15,655 nucleotides of DNA from an uncultured Bacilli bacterium (lineage in GTDB: Bacteria; Bacillota_I; Bacilli_A; RF39; UBA660). Every line of letters starts with the position of its first letter. The stretch's first letter is position 1. Where the stretch lies: positions 1 to 15,655 of the forward strand of contig CANQBY010000008.1 in NCBI GenBank assembly GCA_947589695.1, read 5' to 3'. Positions 1 through 7,287 of the stretch are shown piece by piece. The position numbers were made by a program, and so were the translations under genes. Under the pieces are notes generated by a model. The model had not been told where the DNA came from. It was given only the letters and a program-made list of their open reading frames with translations, and searched no databases.

Positions 1-1898
1 AAACAGTAGAATTTAGTCAAGGAGATTGTGAAGTAGGTGATACTTTATATACTTTTTATGATTTACCGGGAACTTATTCGTTAATTTCGAAATCCAAAGA
101 AGAGATGGTGGCGACCGATTTTATTTTTGAGGGTAATTTTGATGTGGCGGTTGTAGTATGTGATGCGACAAGTTTGGAAAAAGGAATTAATTTAGTAATG
201 CAAACGAAAGAGATTTGGAAGAAAGTTGTCGTATGTGTAAATTTGATTGATGAAGCAAAGAAGAAAGGAATTTATATAAATTATAATTTATTAGAACAAA
301 ATTTAAATTGTCCCGTGGTAAAAACAAGTGCCAGAGAAAAGGAAGGATTAGAAGAGTTATTAAAAAAAATAAAAGAAGTATCGGCGACCGATTATTTAGA
401 TATTGATTATGGTATCTTAAATAAAGAAATAAAATTAGTAGAACAAGATATTAAAGATTCGGTAAAAAATAAAAAGTGGATAGCTTTAAGAATACTAGAA
501 AATAATCAACATTATATTGATTTGTTTCAAAAGAATAATTGGTTAAACTTAGGGGAAAGGACGAAACTGGCCAAAGAAAATTTGGCTAATGTAGATATCA
601 GCTTAGAAATTGTAATGAAAATTAGAAAACTGGTAAAATTAAGTCTTAAAAATGTGATTATTTATAGTAATAATGATAAAGATAAGAGAAGAAGAAAGAT
701 TGATAAAATATTGACTCATAAATTTTTTGGAATATTAATCATGTTGGTATTTTTATTTATCCTTTTTTATATAACAATCGTGGGGGCTAATTATCCTTCT
801 AATTTACTTTTTACCTTTTTTAGTTCGTTAGAAAATAAGTTAACTAATATTTTAAACTTTTTTAGAGTACCACCGGTAATTGGAGATTTATTAGTAAATG
901 GAGTTTATAAAACTTTATATTGGGTAGTATCAGTAATGTTACCACCAATGATGATTTTTTTTCCATTATTTACTTTTTTAGAAGATTTAGGAGTACTGCC
1001 ACGAATAGCTTTTAATATGGATAAAGCATTTAGTAAATGTAATGCTTGTGGTAAGCAAGCTTTAACGATGTGCATGGGAATTGGGTGTAATGCGGTAGGT
1101 GTTACTGGAGCTAGAATTATTGATTCTAAAAGAGAGAGATTAATAGCTATTTTAACAAATGTTTTTGTACCTTGCAATGGAAAATTTCCGACTTTAATAG
1201 CTATAATAACAATGTTTTTGGGAGGATTTACTAAATCTTATGGTTCTCTTATATGTGCGCTTATTTTAACGGGATTTATAATGGTAGGAATATTAGTAAC
1301 TTTTTTAGTAAGCTATATTTTATCTAAAACAATCCTTAAAGGGGAGACGTCTAGTTTTACTTTAGAATTACCACCTTATCGGATGCCTAAAATTTTAGAT
1401 ACTATTATTTATAGTGTAAAGGATCGAGCTTTATTTGTACTGGGGCGGGCGGTTAAAGTAGCTATGCCGGCGGGAGTAATTATTTGGTTAGTAGCTAATT
1501 TAAAAGTAGGGGGAGAACCTTTAATTCAAATTTTGAGTAATTTTTGTAATCCTTTGGGATTGTTACTAGGAGTAGATGGGGTAGTAATTCTAGCTTTAAT
1601 TTTAGGATTTCCAGCAAATGAAATAGTTATTCCGGCGTTATTAATGGCTTATTTACATACCAATACTTTAATAGAGTTAGATAGTATCCAAGAGATTAAA
1701 AATATTTTGTTAATTAATGGTTGGACAATTAAAACGGCGATATGTTTTATTATTTTAATGATGTTTCATTATCCTTGTTCAACAACAATGCTTACGATTA
1801 AAAAAGAAACAAAAAGTAATTGGTACACATTGTTAGCTTTTATTATTCCAGTGGTAGTAGGTGTTATTATCTCTTTAATAATTAATTGGGTGTTTTAA
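1..1898 (+). CDS. feoB: Ferrous iron transport protein B (FeoB), 5'-truncated by the window
   Basis: Inner-membrane Fe(II) transporter with an N-terminal GTPase domain. The frame is open from the first complete codon at position 3, so the apparent ATG at 105 is internal and the true start lies upstream. About 631 codons remain. The G1 P-loop is missing. Visible are the G3 motif DLPGTYSL (about codons 20-27), G4 NLID (codons 80-83) and a G5-like TSARE. After a helical linker come the membrane 'Gate' segments with the conserved FeoB cores: FLEDLGVLPR, a Cys-containing stretch with GIGCNAVGVTGAR, and VPCNGKFPT. The last segment ends in a hydrophobic helix at the stop. The PCNG and GCNA forms match clostridial-type FeoB as I remember the family. 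No feoA is visible. The 3' end overlaps the convergent ORF6N gene by 17 bp and I see no terminator between them. Confidence 0.96.
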   Translation, partial: TVEFSQGDCEVGDTLYTFYDLPGTYSLISKSKEEMVATDFIFEGNFDVAVVVCDATSLEKGINLVMQTKEIWKKVVVCVNLIDEAKKKGIYINYNLLEQNLNCPVVKTSAREKEGLEELLKKIKEVSATDYLDIDYGILNKEIKLVEQDIKDSVKNKKWIALRILENNQHYIDLFQKNNWLNLGERTKLAKENLANVDISLEIVMKIRKLVKLSLKNVIIYSNNDKDKRRRKIDKILTHKFFGILIMLVFLFILFYITIVGANYPSNLLFTFFSSLENKLTNILNFFRVPPVIGDLLVNGVYKTLYWVVSVMLPPMMIFFPLFTFLEDLGVLPRIAFNMDKAFSKCNACGKQALTMCMGIGCNAVGVTGARIIDSKRERLIAILTNVFVPCNGKFPTLIAIITMFLGGFTKSYGSLICALILTGFIMVGILVTFLVSYILSKTILKGETSSFTLELPPYRMPKILDTIIYSVKDRALFVLGRAVKVAMPAGVIIWLVANLKVGGEPLIQILSNFCNPLGLLLGVDGVVILALILGFPANEIVIPALLMAYLHTNTLIELDSIQEIKNILLINGWTIKTAICFIILMMFHYPCSTTMLTIKKETKSNWYTLLAFIIPVVVGVIISLIINWVF

Positions 1899-3144
1899 TG
1901 ATATTTTTAATAGTGTTAAGTAAAGGTGGTAGAATATTGGGATCTGATAATTTGTTAAGAGCAAAAGTTTTATTGCCCGCGTGGTTTAGAGAAGTGCCAC
2001 AGTGATAAATAATTTTATCATCAATAATTAGAAAACGATCATGAAAAGAATTATCATAAATTATGGTTAAGTTATCATATTGCTCTTGATATTTTGCGAG
2101 ATCAAGGGCTTGTAAATTAAGATTATGTTTAGTAATTAAGATAACTGGGCATTTTACTTTAGCAAGCATATCTAAAGTTGTTTTATCAGCATAACTATCG
2201 ATTATAATTAATTTTTCTTGAGCTTCGTTCATAATATCAATTAATTTAGAATAAGCGTCATATATTTGACCCTCCAAAAAAACTAATTGATTGGGAGTAT
2301 TATAAGCAAATTTAGCAAATAATTCGGCAATTTGGTTATCATGAAGGGCTAAATGATTGTTGATGTTGTTGATACTTTTAAAGATATCTTGGTTTTCAAG
2401 GAGAAAATGGCGCATTTCAACAAAGGCGTCCATGATTGAGAGACTTACTTGTTCTGCGACAGAGGTTTTTAAAACAGAACTAAGCATGGCAACACCTTGT
2501 TCAGTAAAAACATAAGGCCGATTAAATTTACCACCACGGGTTTCAATATTGATTTTTTTGGTTTCAATTTGAAACCAAAAAATTTTAGTTTCGGCTTCAG
2601 TTAGTTGAAACATATAGCGTTCGGGGAAACGATTAGGGTGTCTTTTGACGGCAAGATTAATAGTTTTAGTACCATTTTTACATTTATAAAGTTTGGCTAA
2701 ATCGGAATCTAGCATAACTTGTTTACCTCTAATTTCATAAATTAAATTTTTAATTTTGGCCGTATTTACAGGGGATAAAGCCATACTATCTTTATTTTTT
2801 AAAGTGAAAGATTTTTGGATTTTAGCTAAAATTATTTCTTTATCGTCTCTTCTTAAAAGGGAATTTAAAATTTTTATTCCTTCATAAGTAAAGACCCGCG
2901 GATTATTTCTCCGACCTCCATAATTATTCCAACTTGAAGTCGCAATTTTCGACCGCAAGTTCAAATATTCTTCACTCGTTAATACAAAAGTAGAATTACC
3001 AAACTTTGATAAATTGTTTTTAACATTTTCATTTAATCTTTTAGTTTCCATATTATAAAGTTTGGCTAAATCACTATCGAGCATTACTAGTGTTCCTCTA
3101 ACTTCATAAATTTTTTCTTCATTTTTTATTACAATATTATTCAT
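1882..3144 (-). CDS. Double ORF6N-domain protein with C-terminal phospholipase-D-like module
   Basis: 420 aa. I chose ATG at 3144 over the in-frame GTG at 3147 because AGGAGG (3153-3158) is then 8 nt upstream instead of 5. Residues about 9-95 and 133-223 are two copies of an ORF6N (KilA-N-like, phage-type DNA-binding) domain. Both open with YE(V/I)RG...VMLDSDLAKLY, exactly 123 residues apart, and both later have (V)FT.(E/Q)G. Residues about 285-400 form a PLD-like domain with an HKD-type motif: H368-x-R370, D375, then GTSLN at 383-387. This is HxR rather than HxK. ORF6N proteins with a single N-terminal domain and such a C-terminus are known from genomes; the duplicated N-terminus is what is odd. 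Role unknown: it could be a sequence-specific regulator, or a phage- or defence-related nuclease-like protein. It has its own promoter and a palindrome at it. It is monocistronic and convergent with feoB. Confidence 0.85.
   Translation of the reverse strand: MNNIVIKNEEKIYEVRGTLVMLDSDLAKLYNMETKRLNENVKNNLSKFGNSTFVLTSEEYLNLRSKIATSSWNNYGGRRNNPRVFTYEGIKILNSLLRRDDKEIILAKIQKSFTLKNKDSMALSPVNTAKIKNLIYEIRGKQVMLDSDLAKLYKCKNGTKTINLAVKRHPNRFPERYMFQLTEAETKIFWFQIETKKINIETRGGKFNRPYVFTEQGVAMLSSVLKTSVAEQVSLSIMDAFVEMRHFLLENQDIFKSINNINNHLALHDNQIAELFAKFAYNTPNQLVFLEGQIYDAYSKLIDIMNEAQEKLIIIDSYADKTTLDMLAKVKCPVILITKHNLNLQALDLAKYQEQYDNLTIIYDNSFHDRFLIIDDKIIYHCGTSLNHAGNKTFALNKLSDPNILPPLLNTIKNIIKTPN
2684..2743 (-). repeat. 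Intragenic direct repeat, copy 2 (second ORF6N domain)
   Basis: This 60-nt stretch matches 3053-3112 at about 51 of 60 positions, with no gaps and an offset of exactly 369 bp (123 codons). The first 20 plus-strand bases are identical. It encodes the YEIRGKQVMLDSDLAKLY part of ORF6N domain 2. It shows a recent internal duplication or gene conversion; the rest of the two domains has diverged much more. Confidence 0.7.
3053..3112 (-). repeat. Intragenic direct repeat, copy 1 (first ORF6N domain)
   Basis: Partner of 2684-2743, encoding YEVRGTLVMLDSDLAKLY of ORF6N domain 1. About 85% nucleotide identity by eye. Confidence 0.7.
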
Positions 3145-3181
3145 CACAAAACCCTCCTTTTGGCTTTTCTATTGTATAATC

Positions 3182-3210
3182 ACTATAACAAACATTTATA
3201 CGTTTGTCAA
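3182..3210 (-). promoter_or_regulatory. Promoter of the ORF6N gene with palindromic operator
   Basis: On the minus strand, TTGACA (3205-3210) and TATAGT (3182-3187) are separated by exactly 17 bp. The spacer and the edge of the -35 box hold an inverted repeat ACAAAC-N8-GTTTGT (3188-3207). This placement suits a repressor that blocks polymerase. Which protein binds is unknown; autoregulation by the ORF6N protein is one inference. It does not match the LexA consensus. Confidence 0.75.
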
Positions 3211-3221
3211 GTAAAAATAAA

Positions 3222-3251
3222 TTGATGGATATTTAGCATAATTTGTATTAT
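3222..3251 (+). promoter_or_regulatory. Possible promoter of the VTT-domain gene
   Basis: TTGATG (3222-3227) and TATTAT (3246-3251) are 18 bp apart. The overlapping TATAAT at 3249-3254 is an alternative -10. Either would start transcription a few bases before the ATG at 3264, giving a nearly leaderless mRNA. Confidence 0.4.
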
Positions 3252-3263
3252 AATAATTTTGTG

Positions 3264-3848
3264 ATGGTTATGTTTGATGCAATAGATAATTTTATAGATA
3301 CATTTATTACTAACTTAGGAGTTTGGGGACCTATAATAGGGTGTTTGGGGATTACAATAGAATCAATGTTACCAATACTACCTCTTTTTGTGTTTATAAC
3401 TCTTAATTTTTTAGCTTTTGGGAATATCTTAGGTTTTGTAATATCGTGGATTTTTACTTGTTTAGGGTGTTTCTTATCTTTTTTATTGTTTAGAAAGAAA
3501 ATCCAGACTTGGATTTATAAAAGAATTCATAAGAAAGGATTAATTAGTAAAGAGACAATGGATATAATAGCCAATCTCAAATTTGAACAGTTAGTAACCA
3601 TTATTGCTATGCCTTTTACACCGGCTTTTTTAGTTAATATTGTCGCGGGTTTATCAAAGATGAGTTATAAGAAATTTATTAGTTCTCTTTTAATTGGAAA
3701 AATATTTCTAGTATATTTTTGGGGTTTTGTGGGAGTTAGTTTGGTGGATAGTATTAAAAATCCTATCTATTTAGTAAGAGTTTTAATATTACTTCTTATC
3801 GCATATGTATTTAGTAAAGTAATTAATAAAAAATTAAAAATAGTTTAA
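3264..3848 (+). CDS. VTT-domain (DedA/TVP38-like) integral membrane protein
   Basis: About 194 aa from ATG 3264. A TTG at 3243 in the same frame would add 7 residues but lies inside the probable promoter, and ATG 3270 is another option; no good Shine-Dalgarno decides. It has about five hydrophobic segments. A loop ESMLPILP follows the first helix. A second signature, MPFTPAFLVNIVAGLSKMSYKKF, resembles the TVP38/TMEM64 'R/P-xxP...N..AG' region, here beginning with Met instead of the usual Arg. Family members are lipid scramblases or transport-related proteins of the inner membrane, and the DedA group affects envelope integrity and undecaprenyl-phosphate recycling. The substrate cannot be told here. 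Size is typical. The gene stands alone and no clear terminator follows. Confidence 0.8.
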   Translation: MVMFDAIDNFIDTFITNLGVWGPIIGCLGITIESMLPILPLFVFITLNFLAFGNILGFVISWIFTCLGCFLSFLLFRKKIQTWIYKRIHKKGLISKETMDIIANLKFEQLVTIIAMPFTPAFLVNIVAGLSKMSYKKFISSLLIGKIFLVYFWGFVGVSLVDSIKNPIYLVRVLILLLIAYVFSKVINKKLKIV

Positions 3849-3901
3849 AAAATAAGAAGTTATCATTTACAGGTAAACAATAAAAATAGTAAAAAATAGA
3901 C

Positions 3902-3930
3902 TTGAAAAATAGATAATAATATTGTATATT
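3902..3930 (+). promoter_or_regulatory. Promoter of intergenic small RNA 1
   Basis: TTGAAA (3902-3907) and TATATT (3925-3930) are exactly 17 bp apart, in a stretch with no ORF downstream. Predicted start is near 3937. Confidence 0.6.
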
Positions 3931-3936
3931 AGAAAT

Positions 3937-4070
3937 ATAAGAAATAAAGTATAACTTAAAGAAAGTTTTTAAAACTTAAAATAAATCTTGCTCATAGGGC
4001 TTGATCTCTAACTATGGGCAAGTATATTTCATTAACTGATGGACACTTTTTGTGTCTATCTTTGTTTTTT
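3937..4070 (+). ncRNA. Candidate small RNA 1 (two hairpins and a terminator)
   Basis: About 134 nt between a promoter and a strong terminator, in the 360-bp gene-free gap between the VTT and U32 genes. The 5' part is A-rich and unstructured, apart from a short AAGTTTTTAAAACTT palindrome. It is followed by an 11-bp stem (3987-3997 with 4012-4022, one G-U) closing a 14-nt loop. The terminator stem then runs 4038-4060. I do not recognise it as 6S RNA, SRP RNA, a T-box or a common riboswitch, and no start codon follows the terminator closely. It could be a trans-acting sRNA or a terminated leader RNA. Ends are estimated from promoter and terminator only. Confidence 0.55.
4038..4070 (+). terminator. 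Rho-independent terminator of small RNA 1
   Basis: GATGGACAC (4038-4046) pairs with GTGTCTATC (4052-4060): 9 bp with one G-U and a 5-nt loop. The T-rich tail TTTGTTTTTT is at 4061-4070. Confidence 0.85.
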
Positions 4071-4074
4071 AGTA

Positions 4075-4103
4075 TTGTTTTAATTGGAATATTAAGATAT
4101 AAT
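4075..4103 (+). promoter_or_regulatory. Promoter of structured RNA 2
   Basis: TTGTTT (4075-4080) and a perfect TATAAT (4098-4103) with a 17-bp spacer. The expected start, about 7 bases after the -10, falls on G4110, the first base of the stem described next. Confidence 0.6.
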
Positions 4104-4109
4104 TTAAAT

Positions 4110-4178
4110 GGAGAGTTTGGAAGGTAAGAGCTGGTTAACATCTTTTGTTAAGAAAGATTTTACCTTGTTCTCCTTTTT
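4110..4178 (+). ncRNA. Candidate structured RNA 2 / attenuator upstream of the U32 gene
   Basis: A ~64-nt element folds end to end. GGAGA (4110-4114) pairs with TCTCC (4169-4173). AAGGTAAGA (4121-4129) pairs with TTTTACCTT (4158-4166). TTAAC (4135-4139) pairs with GTTAA (4147-4151) around a 7-nt loop, and internal loops lie between the stems. TTTTT (4174-4178) follows. It could be a free ~65-nt sRNA ending in its own terminator, or a terminated leader of the U32 gene that begins 30 nt downstream. The asymmetric purine-rich internal loop (4130-4134 against 4152-4157) is the sort of place a ligand or protein binds, but I recognise no known riboswitch. Confidence 0.5.
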
Positions 4179-4207
4179 ATGTGATAAAATATATGATGTG
4201 ATGAGAA

Positions 4208-6394
4208 ATGAAAAAAGAATTATTAAGTCCTGTCGGTAATAAAGAAGCTTTAATCGCGGCTATTAATAATGGCTGTGATGCGGTGTATTTGGCAGGAACT
4301 TATTATGGAGCTAGAAAGTTTGCTAAAAATTTTACTAATGAAGAATTAGAAGAAGCAGTTAGATATAGTCATTTATATGGTGTTAAAGTTTATGTTACAG
4401 TAAACACTATAATATATGAAAGAGAAATAAGAGAATGTTTAAAATATATAGAATTTTTAGGAAGTATTGGGGTAGATGCTATAATAGTGCAAGACTTAGG
4501 TTTGATAAGTTTGGTGCATAAATATTATCCAGAAATGGAGATTCATGCCTCAACTCAGGCGCATACCCATAATATAGAACAAATTAAATTGTTAGAGAGC
4601 TTGGGAGTTAAAAGAGTGGTTTTGGCAAGAGAATTAGCTTTAGAGGAAATAAATAAATTAGATACAAAGATGGAATTAGAAGTATTTGTGCATGGGGCCT
4701 TATGTATCTGTTATTCAGGGGAATGCTTATTTTCGGCTTTTATGTTAGATAGAAGTGGAAATAGAGGTGAATGTGCAGGGTTATGTCGGTGTTTATATAA
4801 TTTAAGAGAGAATAATCAAACGCTTATTAAATCCAAATATTTGCTTAGTCCTAAAGAATTAAATACGACACAATATATTCAAGAATTAAAGAAAAGTAAA
4901 GCTTGCAGTTTTAAAATTGAAGGGAGAATGAAAAGTCCCGAATATGTCGGTTATGTGACAAAGTTATATCGAAAACTACTGGATAATGAGAGATATCAAT
5001 TAACCGAAGAAGAAATATTTAATTTAAAAAGTTTATATAATAGGGGATTTACGAAAGGTTATTTATTTAATAATACAGATGAGGAATTTATTAGTTTAAA
5101 TTCGAGTAATCATCTAGGCGTACCGATTGGGGAAGTTATCGCCTGGAATAAAGAGAAAATTAAAATAAAAATTCAAGTTAAACTTACCCAAGGAGACGCG
5201 ATAAGATTACCAAATGGGGAAGGAATGTATGTTAATTTTTTATATGATGTAAAGGGTAATTTAATTAATAAAGCGAATAAGAATGATATAGTATATATAG
5301 ATAATAAAGTTAATTTAGAAAAACTTGGGGTAGTTAGTTTAACAATTAATAAAGAGTTAATGCAAGAAATTCAAAATGTTCCACCTAAAAAAATTAAAAT
5401 TAAAGCTTATGTTAAAGCGTTAAAAAATCAGGAATTAAGAGTTAAATATAGTGATGGGGTAAATGAAGTAGAAGAAGTACAGGCTAAAGTATTAGAAGCA
5501 AGAAGTATGCCTATTACCAAAGAACGAATCAAAGAGATTATGAGTAAGCTTGGAAATACACCTTTTGTTATGGATGATATAGTATTAGATGTAGATAATG
5601 ATATATTTATTCCGGTGGGAATACTTAATGGTATAAGAAGAAATTTGGTAGAACAATTAATAAGTAAAAGAACCCAAGTAAAAGAGTTTAAAAAAATAAA
5701 GACGGAAGAAATAAAGGGTGAGAGAGCAAAATCTAAATTAAAGATAAGTGCGAAAGTAAGAAATGAAGAACAACTTAAATATTTAAGAGATAAAATAGAT
5801 TATATTTATGTTGCTAATAAGGATTTGTATGAAAAATATCAAAACCAGAAAAATGTTTATTTAGTTTTAGATAGAGTAATGGATAAGCACGAAGAATATC
5901 AAAAGAAAAATTTAGTAAGTGGCGAGACGGGAAGTTTAATATATACAAAAAATAACTTAGTCGTTAGTGATTATTATTTAAATGTAGTAAATAAAGCTTA
6001 TGTTTATTTATTAAATAACTTAGGAGTTAAAAGAATTACCATTAGTCCCGAAGTTAGAGAAAATGATTTAACACTTTTGATGGATGGTTTAGATTCAAAT
6101 ATTGAAATTGAAGTAATTGGATATGGAACTTTAGAGTATATGATTATGAAATATAATTTATTAAAGGATAAAGATTTAAAAAATAAATATGAATTAGAAG
6201 ATCAAAACAAAAGAAAATTCCGGATAATTAGAGATAAATATACCCATTTGATGGGAGATAAAAAAATAGATCTAAGAGCTAGAGTTAAAGAATTAGAAGC
6301 AATGGGAGTAAATGTATTTAGATTAGAATTATTGGATGAGACTAAAGAGGAGTTAGAAACAATTATTAGAGAATTAAAAATATTAATTAATTAA
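4208..6394 (+). CDS. U32 family protein (RlhA/TrhP-type RNA hydroxylation factor)
   Basis: 728 aa. The N-terminal TIM-barrel-like U32 domain starts KKELLSPVGNKEALIAAINNGCDAVYLAG and carries the U32 signature EVFVHGALCICYSGECLFS (about 159-176), followed by NRGECAGLCR and, later, C233 in SFKIEGRMKSPEYV. C166, C173, C189 (or C193) and C233 are spaced like the four Cys that hold a [4Fe-4S] cluster in U32 proteins such as UbiU, so a cluster is likely. Family members annotated as 'peptidase U32' hydroxylate RNA: RlhA acts on 23S C2501 and TrhP on tRNA U34. The extra C-terminal ~350 residues match the long Bacillota/RlhA-like form. The start ATG has only a weak upstream GTGATGAG. The gene ends at a bidirectional terminator. 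Exact RNA target not decidable from sequence. Confidence 0.88.
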   Translation: MKKELLSPVGNKEALIAAINNGCDAVYLAGTYYGARKFAKNFTNEELEEAVRYSHLYGVKVYVTVNTIIYEREIRECLKYIEFLGSIGVDAIIVQDLGLISLVHKYYPEMEIHASTQAHTHNIEQIKLLESLGVKRVVLARELALEEINKLDTKMELEVFVHGALCICYSGECLFSAFMLDRSGNRGECAGLCRCLYNLRENNQTLIKSKYLLSPKELNTTQYIQELKKSKACSFKIEGRMKSPEYVGYVTKLYRKLLDNERYQLTEEEIFNLKSLYNRGFTKGYLFNNTDEEFISLNSSNHLGVPIGEVIAWNKEKIKIKIQVKLTQGDAIRLPNGEGMYVNFLYDVKGNLINKANKNDIVYIDNKVNLEKLGVVSLTINKELMQEIQNVPPKKIKIKAYVKALKNQELRVKYSDGVNEVEEVQAKVLEARSMPITKERIKEIMSKLGNTPFVMDDIVLDVDNDIFIPVGILNGIRRNLVEQLISKRTQVKEFKKIKTEEIKGERAKSKLKISAKVRNEEQLKYLRDKIDYIYVANKDLYEKYQNQKNVYLVLDRVMDKHEEYQKKNLVSGETGSLIYTKNNLVVSDYYLNVVNKAYVYLLNNLGVKRITISPEVRENDLTLLMDGLDSNIEIEVIGYGTLEYMIMKYNLLKDKDLKNKYELEDQNKRKFRIIRDKYTHLMGDKKIDLRARVKELEAMGVNVFRLELLDETKEELETIIRELKILIN

Positions 6395-6403
6395 AAGCAA
6401 AAG

Positions 6404-6436
6404 AAAACCACTAGAATAATCTAGGGGTTTATTTGT
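6404..6436. terminator. Bidirectional terminator between the U32 gene and lexA
   Basis: AAACC-A-CTAGA (6405-6415) pairs with TCTAG-G-GGTTT (6420-6430): 10 bp with a single A/G mismatch and an ATAA loop. TTTATTT follows on the plus strand, and a T-rich stretch follows on the minus strand. It serves both convergent genes. Confidence 0.8.
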
Positions 6437-6469
6437 GTTCTAATAAACTAAAGGCTAATTTAGCATATT

Positions 6470-7096
6470 TTAGAATTTACGATATAGGCCGATAGCTTTA
6501 CCTAGAATAGTAACGTTATTTAAAATAATAGGGGCCATAGTATCATTTTCTGGTTGAAGACGAAAATGATCTTTTTCTTTGTAATAAGTTTTTAAAGTTA
6601 CTTCGTTATTGTCAGTCATAGCAACAATCATATCGCCATTTTTAGCAGTACTTTGCTTTTGAACGATTATGATATCACCATCAAAGATACCAGCATTAAT
6701 CATCGATTCGCCACTGACATTTAAAGTAAAGATTGTTTCTTTGGCCGGAATTAAATTCGCGGGTAAGCTAAAAAACTCGTTAGGGCGTTCAATAGCTTCG
6801 ATGGGAGAACCGGCAGTAACTTTTCCTAAAAGAGGAACTTTTACTAATTCTTCACTCTTATCTAAATATTCATTGTCCACCAGAATTTCCATTGCCCGAA
6901 ATTTGTTATTGTCAACTTTTAAATAGCCAGCATTACATAATTTGCGGACATGAGTATGAACAGTCGCCGGACTAGAAAGACCCAATCCTTTCCCAATCTC
7001 CCTAATTGATGGGGGATAGCCATGTTTAGCACTAAATTTTTTAATAAAATCTAAAACGTTATTTTGTTTTTCAGTTATTGGTTTTAATTTTTCCAT
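6470..7096 (-). CDS. lexA: SOS repressor LexA
   Basis: 208 aa, full length. An N-terminal winged helix-turn-helix opens with TEKQNNVLDFIKKF..HGYPPSIREIGKGLGLSSPATVHTHV. The autocleavage site A95-G96 lies in KVTAGSP. The Ser/Lys dyad is S131 (SGESM) and K169 (VTLK). The C-terminus is the peptidase S24 fold ending LGKAIGLYRKF. LexA represses DNA-damage genes until RecA filaments trigger self-cleavage. The start is supported by AGGAGG 9 nt upstream (7106-7111). The promoter has a degenerate LexA box in its spacer, suggesting autoregulation. The divergent neighbour is a microprotein under a near-perfect box, as yneA/sosA are beside lexA in other Bacillota. Confidence 0.98.
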   Translation of the reverse strand: MEKLKPITEKQNNVLDFIKKFSAKHGYPPSIREIGKGLGLSSPATVHTHVRKLCNAGYLKVDNNKFRAMEILVDNEYLDKSEELVKVPLLGKVTAGSPIEAIERPNEFFSLPANLIPAKETIFTLNVSGESMINAGIFDGDIIIVQKQSTAKNGDMIVAMTDNNEVTLKTYYKEKDHFRLQPENDTMAPIILNNVTILGKAIGLYRKF

Positions 7097-7117
7097 AAGT
7101 ATTTACCTCCTACATAC

Positions 7118-7146
7118 ATAATAACACAAAAACGTATGGTTGTCAA
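7118..7146 (-). promoter_or_regulatory. lexA promoter with weak LexA box
   Basis: Minus-strand TTGACA (7141-7146) and TATTAT (7118-7123) are 17 bp apart. The spacer contains AAAACGTATGGTTG (7129-7142), which matches the Bacillota box CGAACRNRYGTTYC at about 10 of 14 positions; one half-site is degraded. Confidence 0.7.
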
Positions 7147-7233
7147 ACAATTGTTTTTCATTTTCTTGACATTAAGTTTGATAAGGAATTTAGGGATTTT
7201 AAAAAATTTTTAAAAAATTAATTTAATTTTAAC

Positions 7234-7263
7234 TTGAACGAACAGATGTTTATGCGATATAAT
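7234..7263 (+). promoter_or_regulatory. SOS promoter of the microprotein gene
   Basis: TTGAAC (7234-7239) and TATAAT (7258-7263) lie 18 bp apart. CGAACAGATGTTTA (7239-7252) matches the LexA box CGAACRNRYGTTYC at 13 of 14 positions and overlaps the -35 and spacer. A second, poorer box CGATATAATGTTCG (7255-7268) covers the -10, with only its GTTCG half intact. A/T tracts at 7198-7230 may act as an UP element. Confidence 0.85.
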
Positions 7264-7287
7264 GTTCGTGTAAGGAGTTGAAGGAAG

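Noticed and set aside
905..1177. 90-aa minus-strand ORF within feoB
   Set aside because: It lies wholly inside the strongly conserved feoB frame, has no RBS and has a low-complexity shadow composition.
4014..4127. 37-codon ORF from ATG 4014, hydrophobic centre (FLCLSLFFSIVLIG)
   Set aside because: Resembles a small toxin, but no RBS precedes it, its hydrophobic codons come from the terminator T-run, and it crosses a terminator and a second promoter.
3888..4180. 6S RNA, SRP RNA, T-box or known riboswitch in the VTT-U32 gap
   Set aside because: No T-box GGTGG element, no SRP GGAAG/AGCAG apical loop, no closing stem with central bubble as in 6S, and no riboswitch core I recognise.
6669..6926. 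85-aa plus-strand ORF opposite lexA
   Set aside because: Antisense shadow of the conserved LexA catalytic domain; no RBS or family features.
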